From UBA1738 sp003453455 (GTDB taxonomy: Bacteria > Bacillota > Clostridia > UBA1381), in contig CAMOOX010000001.1 in the NCBI GenBank assembly GCA_946621875.1, forward strand, positions 1 to 64,000: a stretch of DNA of 64,000 nucleotides, written 5' to 3'. Below are positions 34,865 to 43,838 of this stretch, piece by piece; position 1 is the first letter of the stretch; each line of letters starts with the position of its first letter. Under the pieces are notes generated by a model. It was given only the letters and a program-made list of their open reading frames with translations, did no database searches and had not been told where the DNA came from. The position numbers and the translations under genes were made by a program.

Positions 34865-36040
34865 ATGAAAAAGAGCGGTTATTTTATACTTTTGTGTCTT
34901 CTGATGTTTTGCACATTTTATGGCATACGCTACATAAGAAGACCTGAAAAATCGCAGCCTGCGGTGAGCGAAATTTATGAAAACAAAATAATAACATCTG
35001 CCTATATTGTTAAAACGGAGCAGGTTTATAATGCGCCGGCAGGCGGCAGAATTTACCATTATATCGGGGAGGGCACAAAGGTTAAGAAAAACAGTGCGTT
35101 AGCCACGGTATATACAGGAAGTGTATCTGAACAGACGCTTGCTGAGCTTAATAATGTTAATCAAAAGATAGCAGAAATTCAAAGCTCAAATTCTTCCTAT
35201 TCTTTTGGTGCAAACAGTCAGGAGAATATCGACATAATAAAGGGTAAAATTATAAAATCGGCAAATAAGAACAGCCTTGAAAGCATTGAAAGCTATAAAG
35301 CACAGATAAACAGCATCGTTACAGGTAGTGTGCAGGATATAAGAAAGAGTGATATTTCCAAGCTGGAAGCAAAGAAACAGCAGATAGAGGCGGAGATTAC
35401 AAGCGGCAAAAGTGATGTTTATTCGCAGATGGCAGGAGTTTATTCCAAAAATATTGACGGTTTGGAGGAGACGCTTACTCCAAAGACAGTAATGTCGTAC
35501 AAAATTTCCGATTACGATGCAATTAAAGCTCCCGAGAACAAGACGCAAAATCTCGTAACCGGCGGTGAACCCATATGTAAGGTTATGAATAACCAGACAT
35601 GGTATGTTATGGCTGCTGTATCGGCGGATACTGCGGCAAAGCTTTCAAAGGGACAAAAGATAACGGTAAGATTTCCGCAGCTTCCGGGAATTGAAGCGGA
35701 AGGTATATTGGAATATATCTCGACAGAGGACAGAAATGCCGATAAAAATGTTGTTATTATAAAATGCGAGCAGTATAAAGAGGGTGTATTATCACTCAGG
35801 CTAACAGGTGTTGAGCTTGTTATAGAAAGTTACGAGGGGTACAGAGTGCCTATGTCAGCAATCCGCCTTGTTGATGGCGAAAAAAGTATAATGGTAAGAA
35901 CAGAAACAGGTACCATCTTGCGTAAATGCAAGGTGCTTTATACCGATCTTTCCGACCAGACGGTGATAATATCGCAGGATTTTAATGATACAAAGGGCAG
36001 ATTAAAGGAAAGCGACAGCATAATAATAGGAGAAAAGTAA
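34865..36040 (+). CDS. HlyD/membrane-fusion-like protein of the sepF cluster
   Basis: 391 residues. One N-terminal membrane anchor (YFILLCLLMFCTFYGI), then a biotinyl/lipoyl-like barrel segment (APAGGRIYHYIGEGTKVKKN), a coiled-coil region (residues 85-190) and a second barrel half (GEPICKVMNNQTWYV) with beta-rich C-terminus. This is the layout of HlyD-type adaptor proteins, but no transporter is beside it. Similar proteins occur between yggS/sepF and upstream genes in other Clostridia, so a role in envelope or division is possible. The nearest AAGGAG site is 15 bases from the ATG, which is long. Its stop overlaps the yggS start. Confidence 0.75.
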   Translation: MKKSGYFILLCLLMFCTFYGIRYIRRPEKSQPAVSEIYENKIITSAYIVKTEQVYNAPAGGRIYHYIGEGTKVKKNSALATVYTGSVSEQTLAELNNVNQKIAEIQSSNSSYSFGANSQENIDIIKGKIIKSANKNSLESIESYKAQINSIVTGSVQDIRKSDISKLEAKKQQIEAEITSGKSDVYSQMAGVYSKNIDGLEETLTPKTVMSYKISDYDAIKAPENKTQNLVTGGEPICKVMNNQTWYVMAAVSADTAAKLSKGQKITVRFPQLPGIEAEGILEYISTEDRNADKNVVIIKCEQYKEGVLSLRLTGVELVIESYEGYRVPMSAIRLVDGEKSIMVRTETGTILRKCKVLYTDLSDQTVIISQDFNDTKGRLKESDSIIIGEK

Positions 36041-36747
36041 TGGCAGATATCAAAAAAAATCTCGAAGAGGTAAAAAAGCGTATAGCAATATCAGCAGACA
36101 GGAGCGGAAGAAAAGAGAAGGATATAACATTAATTGCAGTAACAAAAACGCATCCTGCCCAGATGATAAATGAGGCTATCAGCCTTGGTGTTACCGATAT
36201 TGGCGAAAATAAGGTACAAGAAATTATGGATAAATACGATAAGGTCAAAAAAGGGGTAAGGTGGCACCTTATCGGACATCTCCAAACGAACAAGGTTAAG
36301 TACATTATTGATAAAGTATATATGATTCACTCGGTAGATTCAGTGAAGCTTATGGATGAAATAGAGCGTCAGGCAGAAAAACACGGCGTTTTAGAAGTTA
36401 AAATACTGATACAGGTTAATATTTCGGGCGAAGAAACAAAATTCGGCACCGACCTTTCAGGACTTGATGAAATGCTTCGCTATGCAGGTGGGTTAAAACA
36501 TGTCAAAGTCTGCGGTTTAATGACAATTTTGCCGAAAATTGACATGGGCATTTCAAATAGATTACATTTTCATAACATATATAACAAATTCATTGACATT
36601 TCCAACCATAAATATGATAATGTATGTATGGAATTTCTTTCTATGGGAATGAGCGGAGATTTTGAGATGGCAATAGAAGAAGGGTCAAATATGGTGCGTA
36701 TCGGTACTGCTATCTTTGGAGAAAGAGATTATTTTTTAAAAAAATAA
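36040..36747 (+). CDS. PLP homeostasis protein YggS/YlmE
   Basis: 235 residues of the alanine-racemase-like TIM-barrel family without known catalytic activity; it binds PLP and balances the free PLP pool. The PLP lysine lies in LIAVTKTHPA, and GENKVQEIMDKY, WHLIGHLQTNKVKYI and the C-terminal SMGMSGDFEMAIEEGSNMVRIG blocks are typical. The start ATG overlaps the previous TAA (TAATG). It precedes sepF, the standard ylmE-ylmF order. Confidence 0.94.
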   Translation: MADIKKNLEEVKKRIAISADRSGRKEKDITLIAVTKTHPAQMINEAISLGVTDIGENKVQEIMDKYDKVKKGVRWHLIGHLQTNKVKYIIDKVYMIHSVDSVKLMDEIERQAEKHGVLEVKILIQVNISGEETKFGTDLSGLDEMLRYAGGLKHVKVCGLMTILPKIDMGISNRLHFHNIYNKFIDISNHKYDNVCMEFLSMGMSGDFEMAIEEGSNMVRIGTAIFGERDYFLKK

Positions 36748-36767
36748 TATAGCGGGAGGAAATTATA

Positions 36768-37205
36768 ATGAGTTTTGTGGATGCCGTAAAGGATTTTGTT
36801 GGTTTTGGCGATGTTGATTATGAAGAAGAGGACTATATGGAGGAAGAGCAGGAACAAGAGGAAAGACCGTCCTTGTTTTCTAAAAAGAACAAGGTTGTGT
36901 CTATTGAAAAAGCCTCAAACCAACCTACAATCGTGGTAGTTAAACCAAAATGTTTCAGCGCAGCGGTGGAGGCATCAGACCAGTTGAAGCAAAGACATCC
37001 TGTTATATTAGATGTTACAGGACTTGATACAGACGAAGCAAAGAGAACAGTTGATTTTATTTCTGGTACGGTTTACGGTATAAACGGTGATGTTCAAAAG
37101 GTTTCGAGCGGAATATTTATTGCAACTCCCGCGTCTTTTGACATTTCAGGAGATTACCTTAAAGGAAAATCGGGTGCCGGCCTTGATTGGAGTATGTTTA
37201 AATAA
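36768..37205 (+). CDS. sepF: Cell division protein SepF
   Basis: 145 residues. It bundles FtsZ filaments and tethers them to the membrane. An N-terminal amphipathic stretch (SFVDAVKDFVGFG) serves as membrane anchor, followed by an acidic linker and the globular SepF domain (ERHPVILDVTGLD-like HPVILDVTGLDTDEAKRTVD, then FISGTVYGINGDVQKV). GGGAGG precedes the ATG. A hairpin follows the stop. Confidence 0.95.
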   Translation: MSFVDAVKDFVGFGDVDYEEEDYMEEEQEQEERPSLFSKKNKVVSIEKASNQPTIVVVKPKCFSAAVEASDQLKQRHPVILDVTGLDTDEAKRTVDFISGTVYGINGDVQKVSSGIFIATPASFDISGDYLKGKSGAGLDWSMFK

Positions 37206-37217
37206 GTATAAAAAATA

Positions 37218-37246
37218 AAGGCGGAGAATTTTCCGCCTTATTTTAC
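37218..37246 (+). terminator. Hairpin after sepF
   Basis: AAGGCGGA (37218-37225) and TCCGCCTT (37232-37239) pair around a six-base loop, extended by A/T pairs and followed by ATTTTACC. The T run is interrupted, so it is probably a partial terminator; the next gene starts 20 bases later. Confidence 0.55.
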
Positions 37247-37259
37247 CTTTTTGAGGATT

Positions 37260-37991
37260 ATGGACGACAGTATTTTTTTGAGCAGAATGCGCGATATTGC
37301 AAGGCTTTGCGATAAGTACCGCACAGCAAAATTTTCGAGATTTTTGGATAGCAGAGAACAGGTAGTTTTAGAGCATAACAGAATTTCGGGTACGCTTTTC
37401 GGCGGATACGAAGACGCAGAAAGACGGATTTTAGGAGTGTTTCCAAAGTGGCAGGAACCTGAATTGTCTCTTTTTCCGATAGACCTTTTGAAAATTACGG
37501 TAAAAGGTGAACAATGCCCTTCACACAGGCAGTATCTCGGTACTATTCTTTCACTCGGCATTGAGCGCGATAGGATAGGAGATATTCTGACGGAGGATAA
37601 TGGCGCATATGTGTTTGTTTCCTCAGATATATCACAGTTTATAAAGGATAATATAACAAAGATAGGGAAATGCAGGGCATCGGTAGAATATACTGATTTA
37701 GGCTCGGTAGATTTGCCGGGAAAAGAATTTGAAAATATACAATGCGTATGCGCGTCCCTACGGCTTGACGCAATAGTTGCAGGTCTTACGGGGATTAGCA
37801 GAAATGAGGCTAAAAAAATTATACTGTCCGGTAAGGTTTTCGTAAACCATTTTGATGCACAAAAGATAGATTTTCCGGTAAAAGAGGGGGATTTGCTGTC
37901 GGTAAGAGGCTTTGGACGCGCCAAAATTGAGGAAATAGGTGCAAAAACGCGCAGCGACAGAATTCATATAACATTTAAAAAATATATTTAG
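37260..37991 (+). CDS. YlmH-type RNA-binding protein with S4 domain
   Basis: About 243 residues. N-terminal YlmH domain and a C-terminal S4 RNA-binding domain near residues 170-230 (LRLDAIVAGLTGISRNEAKKI, then GKVFVNHFDAQK, DLLSVRGFGRAKI). YlmH binds ribosomes and has been linked in Bacillus to rescue of obstructed large subunits; deletion affects division site placement in Streptococcus. The ATG at 37260 has a close GAGG; a TTG at 37251 is the alternative. It sits in the usual place between sepF and divIVA; ylmG is missing. Confidence 0.92.
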   Translation: MDDSIFLSRMRDIARLCDKYRTAKFSRFLDSREQVVLEHNRISGTLFGGYEDAERRILGVFPKWQEPELSLFPIDLLKITVKGEQCPSHRQYLGTILSLGIERDRIGDILTEDNGAYVFVSSDISQFIKDNITKIGKCRASVEYTDLGSVDLPGKEFENIQCVCASLRLDAIVAGLTGISRNEAKKIILSGKVFVNHFDAQKIDFPVKEGDLLSVRGFGRAKIEEIGAKTRSDRIHITFKKYI

Positions 37992-38003
37992 GAGAGTGAT
38001 AGT

Positions 38004-38444
38004 ATGTTAACACCAATTGATATTCAAAGACAAGATTTTGAGGTAAAGCTAAGAGGATATAATGCTGATGAAGTTGATGACTTTTTAGATCTTGTCGGCA
38101 GAGATTATGAAAAGCTTTATAAAGATAATGCGGAATTAAGAGAGGAAATAAAGCGCCTTAATACATCACTTGAACAATATAAAAATATGGAGGCAACACT
38201 CCAACAATCCATAGTGCTTGCACAGACCGCAGCAGAAGATATTAAAAAGAGTGCGGCAGAAAAAGCAAATGTCATAGTAAATGAAGCGCAGACAAAATCC
38301 GAAGGAATGTACCGGCAGCTTGATATGGATATACAAAATAAAAAGAATGAGCTTTCAGGAATTGTTGCTGAGGTATCAGGGTATAAGACAAGAATTAAAG
38401 GAATTTGCTCCGCAATACTTGAAATGTTGGAAAAAATGGAGTAA
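38004..38444 (+). CDS. divIVA: DivIVA-domain protein
   Basis: 146 residues. The conserved N-terminus LTPIDIQRQDFEVKLRGYNADEVDDFLD binds curved membrane, followed by a long coiled coil (residues 35-135). DivIVA marks cell poles and division sites. It is shorter than Bacillus DivIVA. It follows ylmH at 12 bases with GGAGAG before the ATG. Confidence 0.95.
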   Translation: MLTPIDIQRQDFEVKLRGYNADEVDDFLDLVGRDYEKLYKDNAELREEIKRLNTSLEQYKNMEATLQQSIVLAQTAAEDIKKSAAEKANVIVNEAQTKSEGMYRQLDMDIQNKKNELSGIVAEVSGYKTRIKGICSAILEMLEKME

Positions 38445-38450
38445 AATAGA

Positions 38451-38473
38451 AGGGACGACCTTTGGTTGTCCCT
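38451..38473 (+). other. Intercistronic hairpin before ileS
   Basis: AGGGACGACC (38451-38460) and GGTTGTCCCT (38464-38473) form a 10-bp stem (one G-T pair) around TTT, without a T run. There is no room for a T-box in this 56-base gap. Likely a processing or stability hairpin. Confidence 0.6.
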
Positions 38474-38500
38474 GATTTAGTTACAGAAAGGATAAATTAT

Positions 38501-41290
38501 ATGTGCGATAATTGTGTGGATTATACAAAGTCTGTAAATCTTCCGAAGACAGATTTTCCTATGCGTGCGTCCTTGCCGCAAAGGGAGCCTGAAACGCTGA
38601 AATATTGGGAGGATATAGACCTATATAACAAATTGAAGGAAAAGAATAAGGGGGAAAAACCCTTTATTTTGCACGACGGACCTCCATATGCAAACGGCGA
38701 TATTCATATGGGTCACGCCCTTAATAAGATATTGAAAGACATAATAGTAAGATATAAAAATCTTCAAGGATTTTATTCTCCGTATGTACCCGGTTGGGAT
38801 ACACACGGTCTGCCGATAGAACAGCAGGCAATTAAAAAGCTTGGCATAAACCGCCATGCGGCAGGGCCTGTAAAATTCCGTGAAGCTTGCCGTGAATTTG
38901 CAAAATCTCATGTTGAAAAACAGAAGGTTCAGTTTAAGCGCCTTGGTGTTATAGGCGATTGGGACAATCCGTATCTTACTTTAAGCAACGATTTTGTCGC
39001 AAAGCAAATTGAAGTTTTTGGCGAAATGGCAAAACGCGGTCTTATCTATAAGGGGTTAAAGCCCGTTTATTGGTGTCCTCATTGCGAAACAGCACTTGCC
39101 GAGGCGGAAATCGAGTATGCAGAAGATAAGACAACATCTGTTTATGTGAAATTTGCGGTAAAAGATGACAAAGGACTTTTCGAGGGTATAGAAAATGTAT
39201 ATTTTGTTATCTGGACAACTACAATCTGGACGCTTCCCGGAAACCTTGCAATATGCTTAAATCCTGATTTTGAATATTCTTTGGTAAAGTTCCCGGATGG
39301 TGAAGTGTACGTGCTTGCAACAGAGCTTATTGATACTGTTGTTTCAGCTTGCGGACTTAGTAAGAACTATGAAGTTGTAAAGAAATTTAAAGGCAGCGAC
39401 CTTGAACTTATGACATGCTATCACCCGTTCTTAGACCGTGAATCCCTTGTAATCGTGGGCGACCATGTAACATTAGAGGCAGGTACGGGCTGTGTTCACA
39501 CAGCTCCCGGTTTTGGTGCGGAGGACTATACCGTGTGCACGAATTATCCTCAGCTTGAAATTGTCGTTCCTGTTGATAATAAGGGTTATCAAACCGAGGC
39601 GGCAGGTGAATTTGCGGGACTTTACTATGAAGAGTCAAACAGCAAAATTTTAGAAAGACTAAAAAGTGACGGAGCACTCGTTGCTGCACAGGAAATTGTG
39701 CACCAATATCCGCATTGTTGGAGATGTGACAGTCCTATAATTTTCCGTGCGGCAGACCAATGGTTTGCAAGTGTGGACGCATTAAAAGATGACGCTGTAC
39801 GCGCTATTGAAGGTGTAAGCTGGCTTCCAAAATGGGGCGAAGAAAGAATAAAATCAATGGTTTTGGACAGAAATGACTGGTGCATCTCCCGTCAGAGAAC
39901 ATGGGGAGTTCCCATTCCTATTTTCTATTGCAAGGAATGCGGCAAGGAAATCGTAACCGACGAAACTATAAAAGCTGTTGCAAAGCTCTTCCGAAACGAG
40001 GGGCCAGATAAATGGTGGGAGCTTGACGCAAATGAAATAATTCCAGAGGGGTTAAAATGCAGCTGCGGATGCGGCGAGTTCACGAAAGAAAAAGATATAA
40101 TGGATGTTTGGTTTGACTCCGGCTCATCGCATCAGGCGGTTTGTGAGGCAAGAGATGACCTTTCGTGGCCTGCTGATATATACTTAGAGGGTAACGACCA
40201 ATACCGCGGCTGGTTCCAATCGTCGCTTTTGACAAGTATTGCAGTAACCGGAAAAGCTCCGTATAAAACGGTAATTACACACGGAATGATTCAGGACGGT
40301 GAAGGCAGAAAAATGTCAAAATCCAAGGGTAATGTAATTATGCCCGAAGAAATAGTAAATAATTACGGCGCAGATGTTTTACGGCTCTGGGTTGTTTCTG
40401 CTGACTATAAAACAGATATGCGAATGAGTCAGGATTCCTTAAAACAGCTTTCGGAAGGGTATAGAAAAATAAGAAATACTGCAAGGTATATTCTTTCAAA
40501 TATCAACGATTTTGACCCAAATACCGATATGATAGGATATGATGAGCTTTTGGAAATTGACAAATGGGCGCTTATGAAGCTTAATGATGTTGTCAAAAAT
40601 TCCGTAAAATCATATGAGGAATATGAATTCCATACTTTCTATTCAGGAATTTTGAATTTCTGCATAGTTGATATGAGTAATTTCTATCTTGATATTTTGA
40701 AGTCAAGGCTTTACACCGAAAAGCCCGACTCAAAAGAACGCCGCTCAGCACAGAGCGCAATGTTCATTATTCTTGACTCATTAGTAAAACTGCTTGCACC
40801 TGTTCTTGCGTTTACCGCAGAAGAAATATGGGCATTTATGCCTCATTTTAAGGAAGATGACAGAGAGAGCGTTATGTTAAACCGTATGCCGAAAGCAAAC
40901 GAAAAGTATGAAAATGCCAAGCTTTCGGAAAAATGGGATAAACTTATCGCAGTAAGAAATGATGTAAACCGCGCATTGGAGCCTGCAAGAAACGAGAAAA
41001 TCATAGGTAAATCGTTAGACGCAGAAGTTACCGTTTATGCCGGCGGTGAGATGTATGATTTCCTTAAAGACAATGAAAAGGATTTGGCAGAAATATTTAT
41101 AACATCAAAAGCATTTGTCGATAAAGCAGAAAATGCAGGAGAAGTATTCTCAGGCGACACTGTAAAGGTACAGGTGGTGCCGAGCAAATATGAAAAGTGT
41201 GGCAGATGCTGGGTGAGGTCGGAAACAGTAGGCACAATAGACGGTTTTGACGGAATTTGTGCAGACTGTGTAAAAAAACTTACAAAGTAA
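38501..41290 (+). CDS. ileS: Isoleucyl-tRNA synthetase
   Basis: 929 residues. The HIGH motif appears as HMGH in PPYANGDIHMGHALNK near residue 68, KMSKS in GRKMSKSKGN near 604, the CP1 editing domain lies between, and a C-terminal zinc module (CGRCWVRSE, CADCVKKL) marks the eubacterial mupirocin-sensitive type. The ATG at 38501 follows AGAAAGGA; a longer frame back to 38462 lies inside the hairpin region. No T-box leader is present, unlike many Bacillota ileS genes. Confidence 0.96.
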   Translation: MCDNCVDYTKSVNLPKTDFPMRASLPQREPETLKYWEDIDLYNKLKEKNKGEKPFILHDGPPYANGDIHMGHALNKILKDIIVRYKNLQGFYSPYVPGWDTHGLPIEQQAIKKLGINRHAAGPVKFREACREFAKSHVEKQKVQFKRLGVIGDWDNPYLTLSNDFVAKQIEVFGEMAKRGLIYKGLKPVYWCPHCETALAEAEIEYAEDKTTSVYVKFAVKDDKGLFEGIENVYFVIWTTTIWTLPGNLAICLNPDFEYSLVKFPDGEVYVLATELIDTVVSACGLSKNYEVVKKFKGSDLELMTCYHPFLDRESLVIVGDHVTLEAGTGCVHTAPGFGAEDYTVCTNYPQLEIVVPVDNKGYQTEAAGEFAGLYYEESNSKILERLKSDGALVAAQEIVHQYPHCWRCDSPIIFRAADQWFASVDALKDDAVRAIEGVSWLPKWGEERIKSMVLDRNDWCISRQRTWGVPIPIFYCKECGKEIVTDETIKAVAKLFRNEGPDKWWELDANEIIPEGLKCSCGCGEFTKEKDIMDVWFDSGSSHQAVCEARDDLSWPADIYLEGNDQYRGWFQSSLLTSIAVTGKAPYKTVITHGMIQDGEGRKMSKSKGNVIMPEEIVNNYGADVLRLWVVSADYKTDMRMSQDSLKQLSEGYRKIRNTARYILSNINDFDPNTDMIGYDELLEIDKWALMKLNDVVKNSVKSYEEYEFHTFYSGILNFCIVDMSNFYLDILKSRLYTEKPDSKERRSAQSAMFIILDSLVKLLAPVLAFTAEEIWAFMPHFKEDDRESVMLNRMPKANEKYENAKLSEKWDKLIAVRNDVNRALEPARNEKIIGKSLDAEVTVYAGGEMYDFLKDNEKDLAEIFITSKAFVDKAENAGEVFSGDTVKVQVVPSKYEKCGRCWVRSETVGTIDGFDGICADCVKKLTK

Positions 41291-41302
41291 CACAAAAATT
41301 TT

Positions 41303-41337
41303 AAAAAGAAAAGGTAATAAAAGCCTTTTCTTTTTTA
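41303..41337 (+). terminator. Intrinsic terminator after ileS
   Basis: AAAAAGAAAAGG (41303-41314) and CCTTTTCTTTTT (41324-41335) form a 12-bp stem with a nine-base loop running into Ts. Confidence 0.8.
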
Positions 41338-41391
41338 TTTATTTATGATAAAATGGAAGCGTTAGAAAAAATAGAAAGGATAATGCATATA

Positions 41392-41877
41392 ATGCGTTTA
41401 GAAGATAGAAAATGGGCGGCTCTTGGGAGCGTGCTTATACTGGCAGACCAAATTGTGAAATTCCTTGTTTGCCGGAACTTGTCACAATCGGATAGCGTGG
41501 TAATAATACCGCATATTTTAAACTTTATATATGTCAAAAATACGGGTGCAGCATTTAGTATGTTTTCAGACAAAACTCTGGTTTTGGGAATTATTTCTAT
41601 AATTTTTTGCATCCTTGTTCTGCTTTTCTGGTATTTTAAAAAGCCATCGCACCCACTTTTAAAGTTTGCGCTTACGCTTTTATTTGCGGGCGCCTTGGGG
41701 AATGCAATCGACAGAATATTAAGAGGGTTTGTAGTTGATTTTATCGAAACATCATTTATAAAATTCCCCGTATTTAATGTGGCGGATATTTGTATTACCA
41801 TAGGTACTGTGTTTTTGATGGTATATCTCTTATTTTTTGATAAGGACGGTCATAAAAATGGAGAAACTGTTAATTGA
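41392..41877 (+). CDS. lspA: Lipoprotein signal peptidase (signal peptidase II)
   Basis: About 161 residues with four membrane segments. It cleaves the signal peptide of prolipoproteins after lipid attachment. The two catalytic aspartates are in GNAIDRILRGFVVDF and FNVADICITIG, and the conserved NTGAAFSMF block is present. Start is uncertain: ATGs at 41353, 41383 and 41392 are in frame; AGAAAGGA at 41373-41380 best serves 41392. It overlaps the next gene by 20 bases. No lgt gene is nearby. Confidence 0.93.
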   Translation: MRLEDRKWAALGSVLILADQIVKFLVCRNLSQSDSVVIIPHILNFIYVKNTGAAFSMFSDKTLVLGIISIIFCILVLLFWYFKKPSHPLLKFALTLLFAGALGNAIDRILRGFVVDFIETSFIKFPVFNVADICITIGTVFLMVYLLFFDKDGHKNGETVN

Positions 41878-42781
41878 GGTACAAAATCCGCAAAATTTTC
41901 GCATAGATAAATATATAAGCGAAAATGCAGAGGATATTTCAAGAAGTTTTGCAGCAAAATTGCTTTCCGAGGGCAGAGTTTTCGTAAAAGGAAAGGCTGT
42001 AAGTAAAAATTACAGACCGCAAAACGGTGAAATTATAGAAATATCCGTGCCTGAGCCTGAAAGTCTTGATATTTTACCCGAAAATATACCGCTTGATATA
42101 GTTTATGAGGATGAATTTTTAGCAGTTATAAATAAGCCGCAGGGAATGGTAGTTCACCCCGCAGGCGGAAACATGAGCGGAACGCTTGTAAATGCGCTCC
42201 TTTACCATTTCGGTGATAATCTTTCTGCTATAAACGGAGTAATACGCCCGGGAATTGTGCATAGAATAGACAAGGACACATCGGGACTTTTGGTAGTTGC
42301 AAAAACCAATGAAGCACATTTGTCGCTATCGCAGCAGCTCAAAGAAAAAAAGGCTAACAGACGGTATCTTGCGATTGTTCACGGTAATTTACGGGAGGGC
42401 GGAACTGTTGATAAACCTATCGGACGCCACCCCAAAGACAGAAAAAAGATGGCGGTAGTAATGGGCGGAAGAAATGCCGTAACTCATTACAGCGTTTTGG
42501 AAAACTTCCGGGACAGCTCGCTTTTAGAATGTGTTTTGGAGACGGGCAGAACACATCAGATAAGGGTGCATATGGCATCAATAGGACATAGCATTGTAGG
42601 CGACCCGCTCTATGGTACGCGGAAGGAAAAAATAAAGACAAACGGACAGCTGCTTTTTGCGAAAACAATAGGTTTCAATCATCCGAAAAGTGGCGAATAT
42701 ATGGAATTTTCGGCGGCAATCCCCGATTATTTTGAGAAAATTTTAGAAGATTTAAGAAGAGGTGTTTTAGTTGGCAGATAA
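41858..42781 (+). CDS. RluD-family RNA pseudouridine synthase
   Basis: 307 residues. N-terminal S4 domain (RIDKYISENAEDISRSFAAKL, near residues 13-60) and a catalytic domain with the Asp in GIVHRIDKDTSGLL. RluD in E. coli modifies U1911, U1915 and U1917 of 23S rRNA, notable because rlmH (which methylates the pseudouridine at 1915) is also in the window; RluC-type specificity is possible. The ATG at 41858 overlaps the end of lspA, the standard lspA-rluD coupling in Bacillota. Confidence 0.92.
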   Translation: MEKLLIEVQNPQNFRIDKYISENAEDISRSFAAKLLSEGRVFVKGKAVSKNYRPQNGEIIEISVPEPESLDILPENIPLDIVYEDEFLAVINKPQGMVVHPAGGNMSGTLVNALLYHFGDNLSAINGVIRPGIVHRIDKDTSGLLVVAKTNEAHLSLSQQLKEKKANRRYLAIVHGNLREGGTVDKPIGRHPKDRKKMAVVMGGRNAVTHYSVLENFRDSSLLECVLETGRTHQIRVHMASIGHSIVGDPLYGTRKEKIKTNGQLLFAKTIGFNHPKSGEYMEFSAAIPDYFEKILEDLRRGVLVGR

Positions 42782-43838
42782 GAAAAAGGTTTGTGTTATT
42801 TTTGGCGGACAATCGCCCGAACACGATATTTCCTTAAAATCAGTCACTTCGGTTATAAATAATTTAGATAAGAATAAATATGACATAATAAAAATAGGAA
42901 TAACCGCAAGCGGAAAGTGGTACTTGTATGAAGGGGCAACTGAAAAAATTGAGAGCGGCCGCTGGGAAGAGGAAACGGACTTTTTGAAAAAAGCCATAAT
43001 TTCACCCGACAGCACCGATAAAGCCATTTTTGTATTTGAAGGGGATAAGTTTTATAAGATATATCCTGATATAGTATTTCCCGTACTTCACGGAAATAAC
43101 GGCGAGGATGGGACTATTCAGGGGCTTTTGGAGCTTGCAGACATAAAGTATGTAGGCATGGGCGTCTTAGGCTCGGCTGTTGGAATGGATAAATCCTTTG
43201 CAAAAGTTGTTTTTAAGGAAGCAGGGATTCCGCAGGCAGACTGGGTTTTGGTAAGGACGGAAAATGATGCGAAGGAATACATAGAAACTATTGAAAGAAA
43301 GCTTGGATATCCGTGTTTTGTTAAGCCGTGCAGTACAGGCTCATCGGTGGGCGTCGGAAAAGCGCATAACAGAGAGGAACTCATCCTTGCACTTTCCGAG
43401 GCGGCAAAATTTGATAGAAAAATACTTGTTGAGGAGTATATAAAAGGTCACGAGGTGGAATGTGCCGTTTTAGGAAATACAGCGCCAAAAGCGTCAGAAG
43501 TGGGTGAAATAATGCCGACAGTTGAGTTTTATGATTTTGACGCAAAATATAACGATAATTCAACTGTTTTACAAATTCCCGCCAAAATTCCTGATGAGAC
43601 GAGAGAAAAAATACGCAAGCTTTCACTTCGTGCGTTCTCTGCAATAGACGGTCAGGGTCTTGCAAGAGTGGACTTTTTTGTAAGATTTGATGATGGCGAA
43701 GTGGTCTTAAATGAGATAAATACAATGCCGGGCTTTACAAATATAAGTATGTATCCAAAACTATGGGATGCAAAAGGTGTCGGGTACGGAGAACTTTTAG
43801 ATGAGCTTATAAATCTCGGCGAAAAAAGGGTAAAGTGA
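42771..43838 (+). CDS. ddl: D-alanine-D-alanine ligase
   Basis: 355 residues, ATP-grasp family, joining two D-alanines for peptidoglycan. VCVIFGGQSPEHDISLKS at the N-terminus, the ATP-binding PCFVKPCSTGSSVGVGKA, and NEINTMPGFTNISMYP near the C-terminus. The start is a TTG at 42771 behind AGAGGTG, overlapping the previous stop. The omega-loop tyrosine block is not obvious to me, so D-Ala-D-Lac activity cannot be excluded by reading. Confidence 0.93.
   Translation: MADKKKVCVIFGGQSPEHDISLKSVTSVINNLDKNKYDIIKIGITASGKWYLYEGATEKIESGRWEEETDFLKKAIISPDSTDKAIFVFEGDKFYKIYPDIVFPVLHGNNGEDGTIQGLLELADIKYVGMGVLGSAVGMDKSFAKVVFKEAGIPQADWVLVRTENDAKEYIETIERKLGYPCFVKPCSTGSSVGVGKAHNREELILALSEAAKFDRKILVEEYIKGHEVECAVLGNTAPKASEVGEIMPTVEFYDFDAKYNDNSTVLQIPAKIPDETREKIRKLSLRAFSAIDGQGLARVDFFVRFDDGEVVLNEINTMPGFTNISMYPKLWDAKGVGYGELLDELINLGEKRVK

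Noticed and set aside
38445..38500. T-box leader before ileS
   Set aside because: The gap is 56 bases and holds one small hairpin with no specifier loop or T-box sequence.
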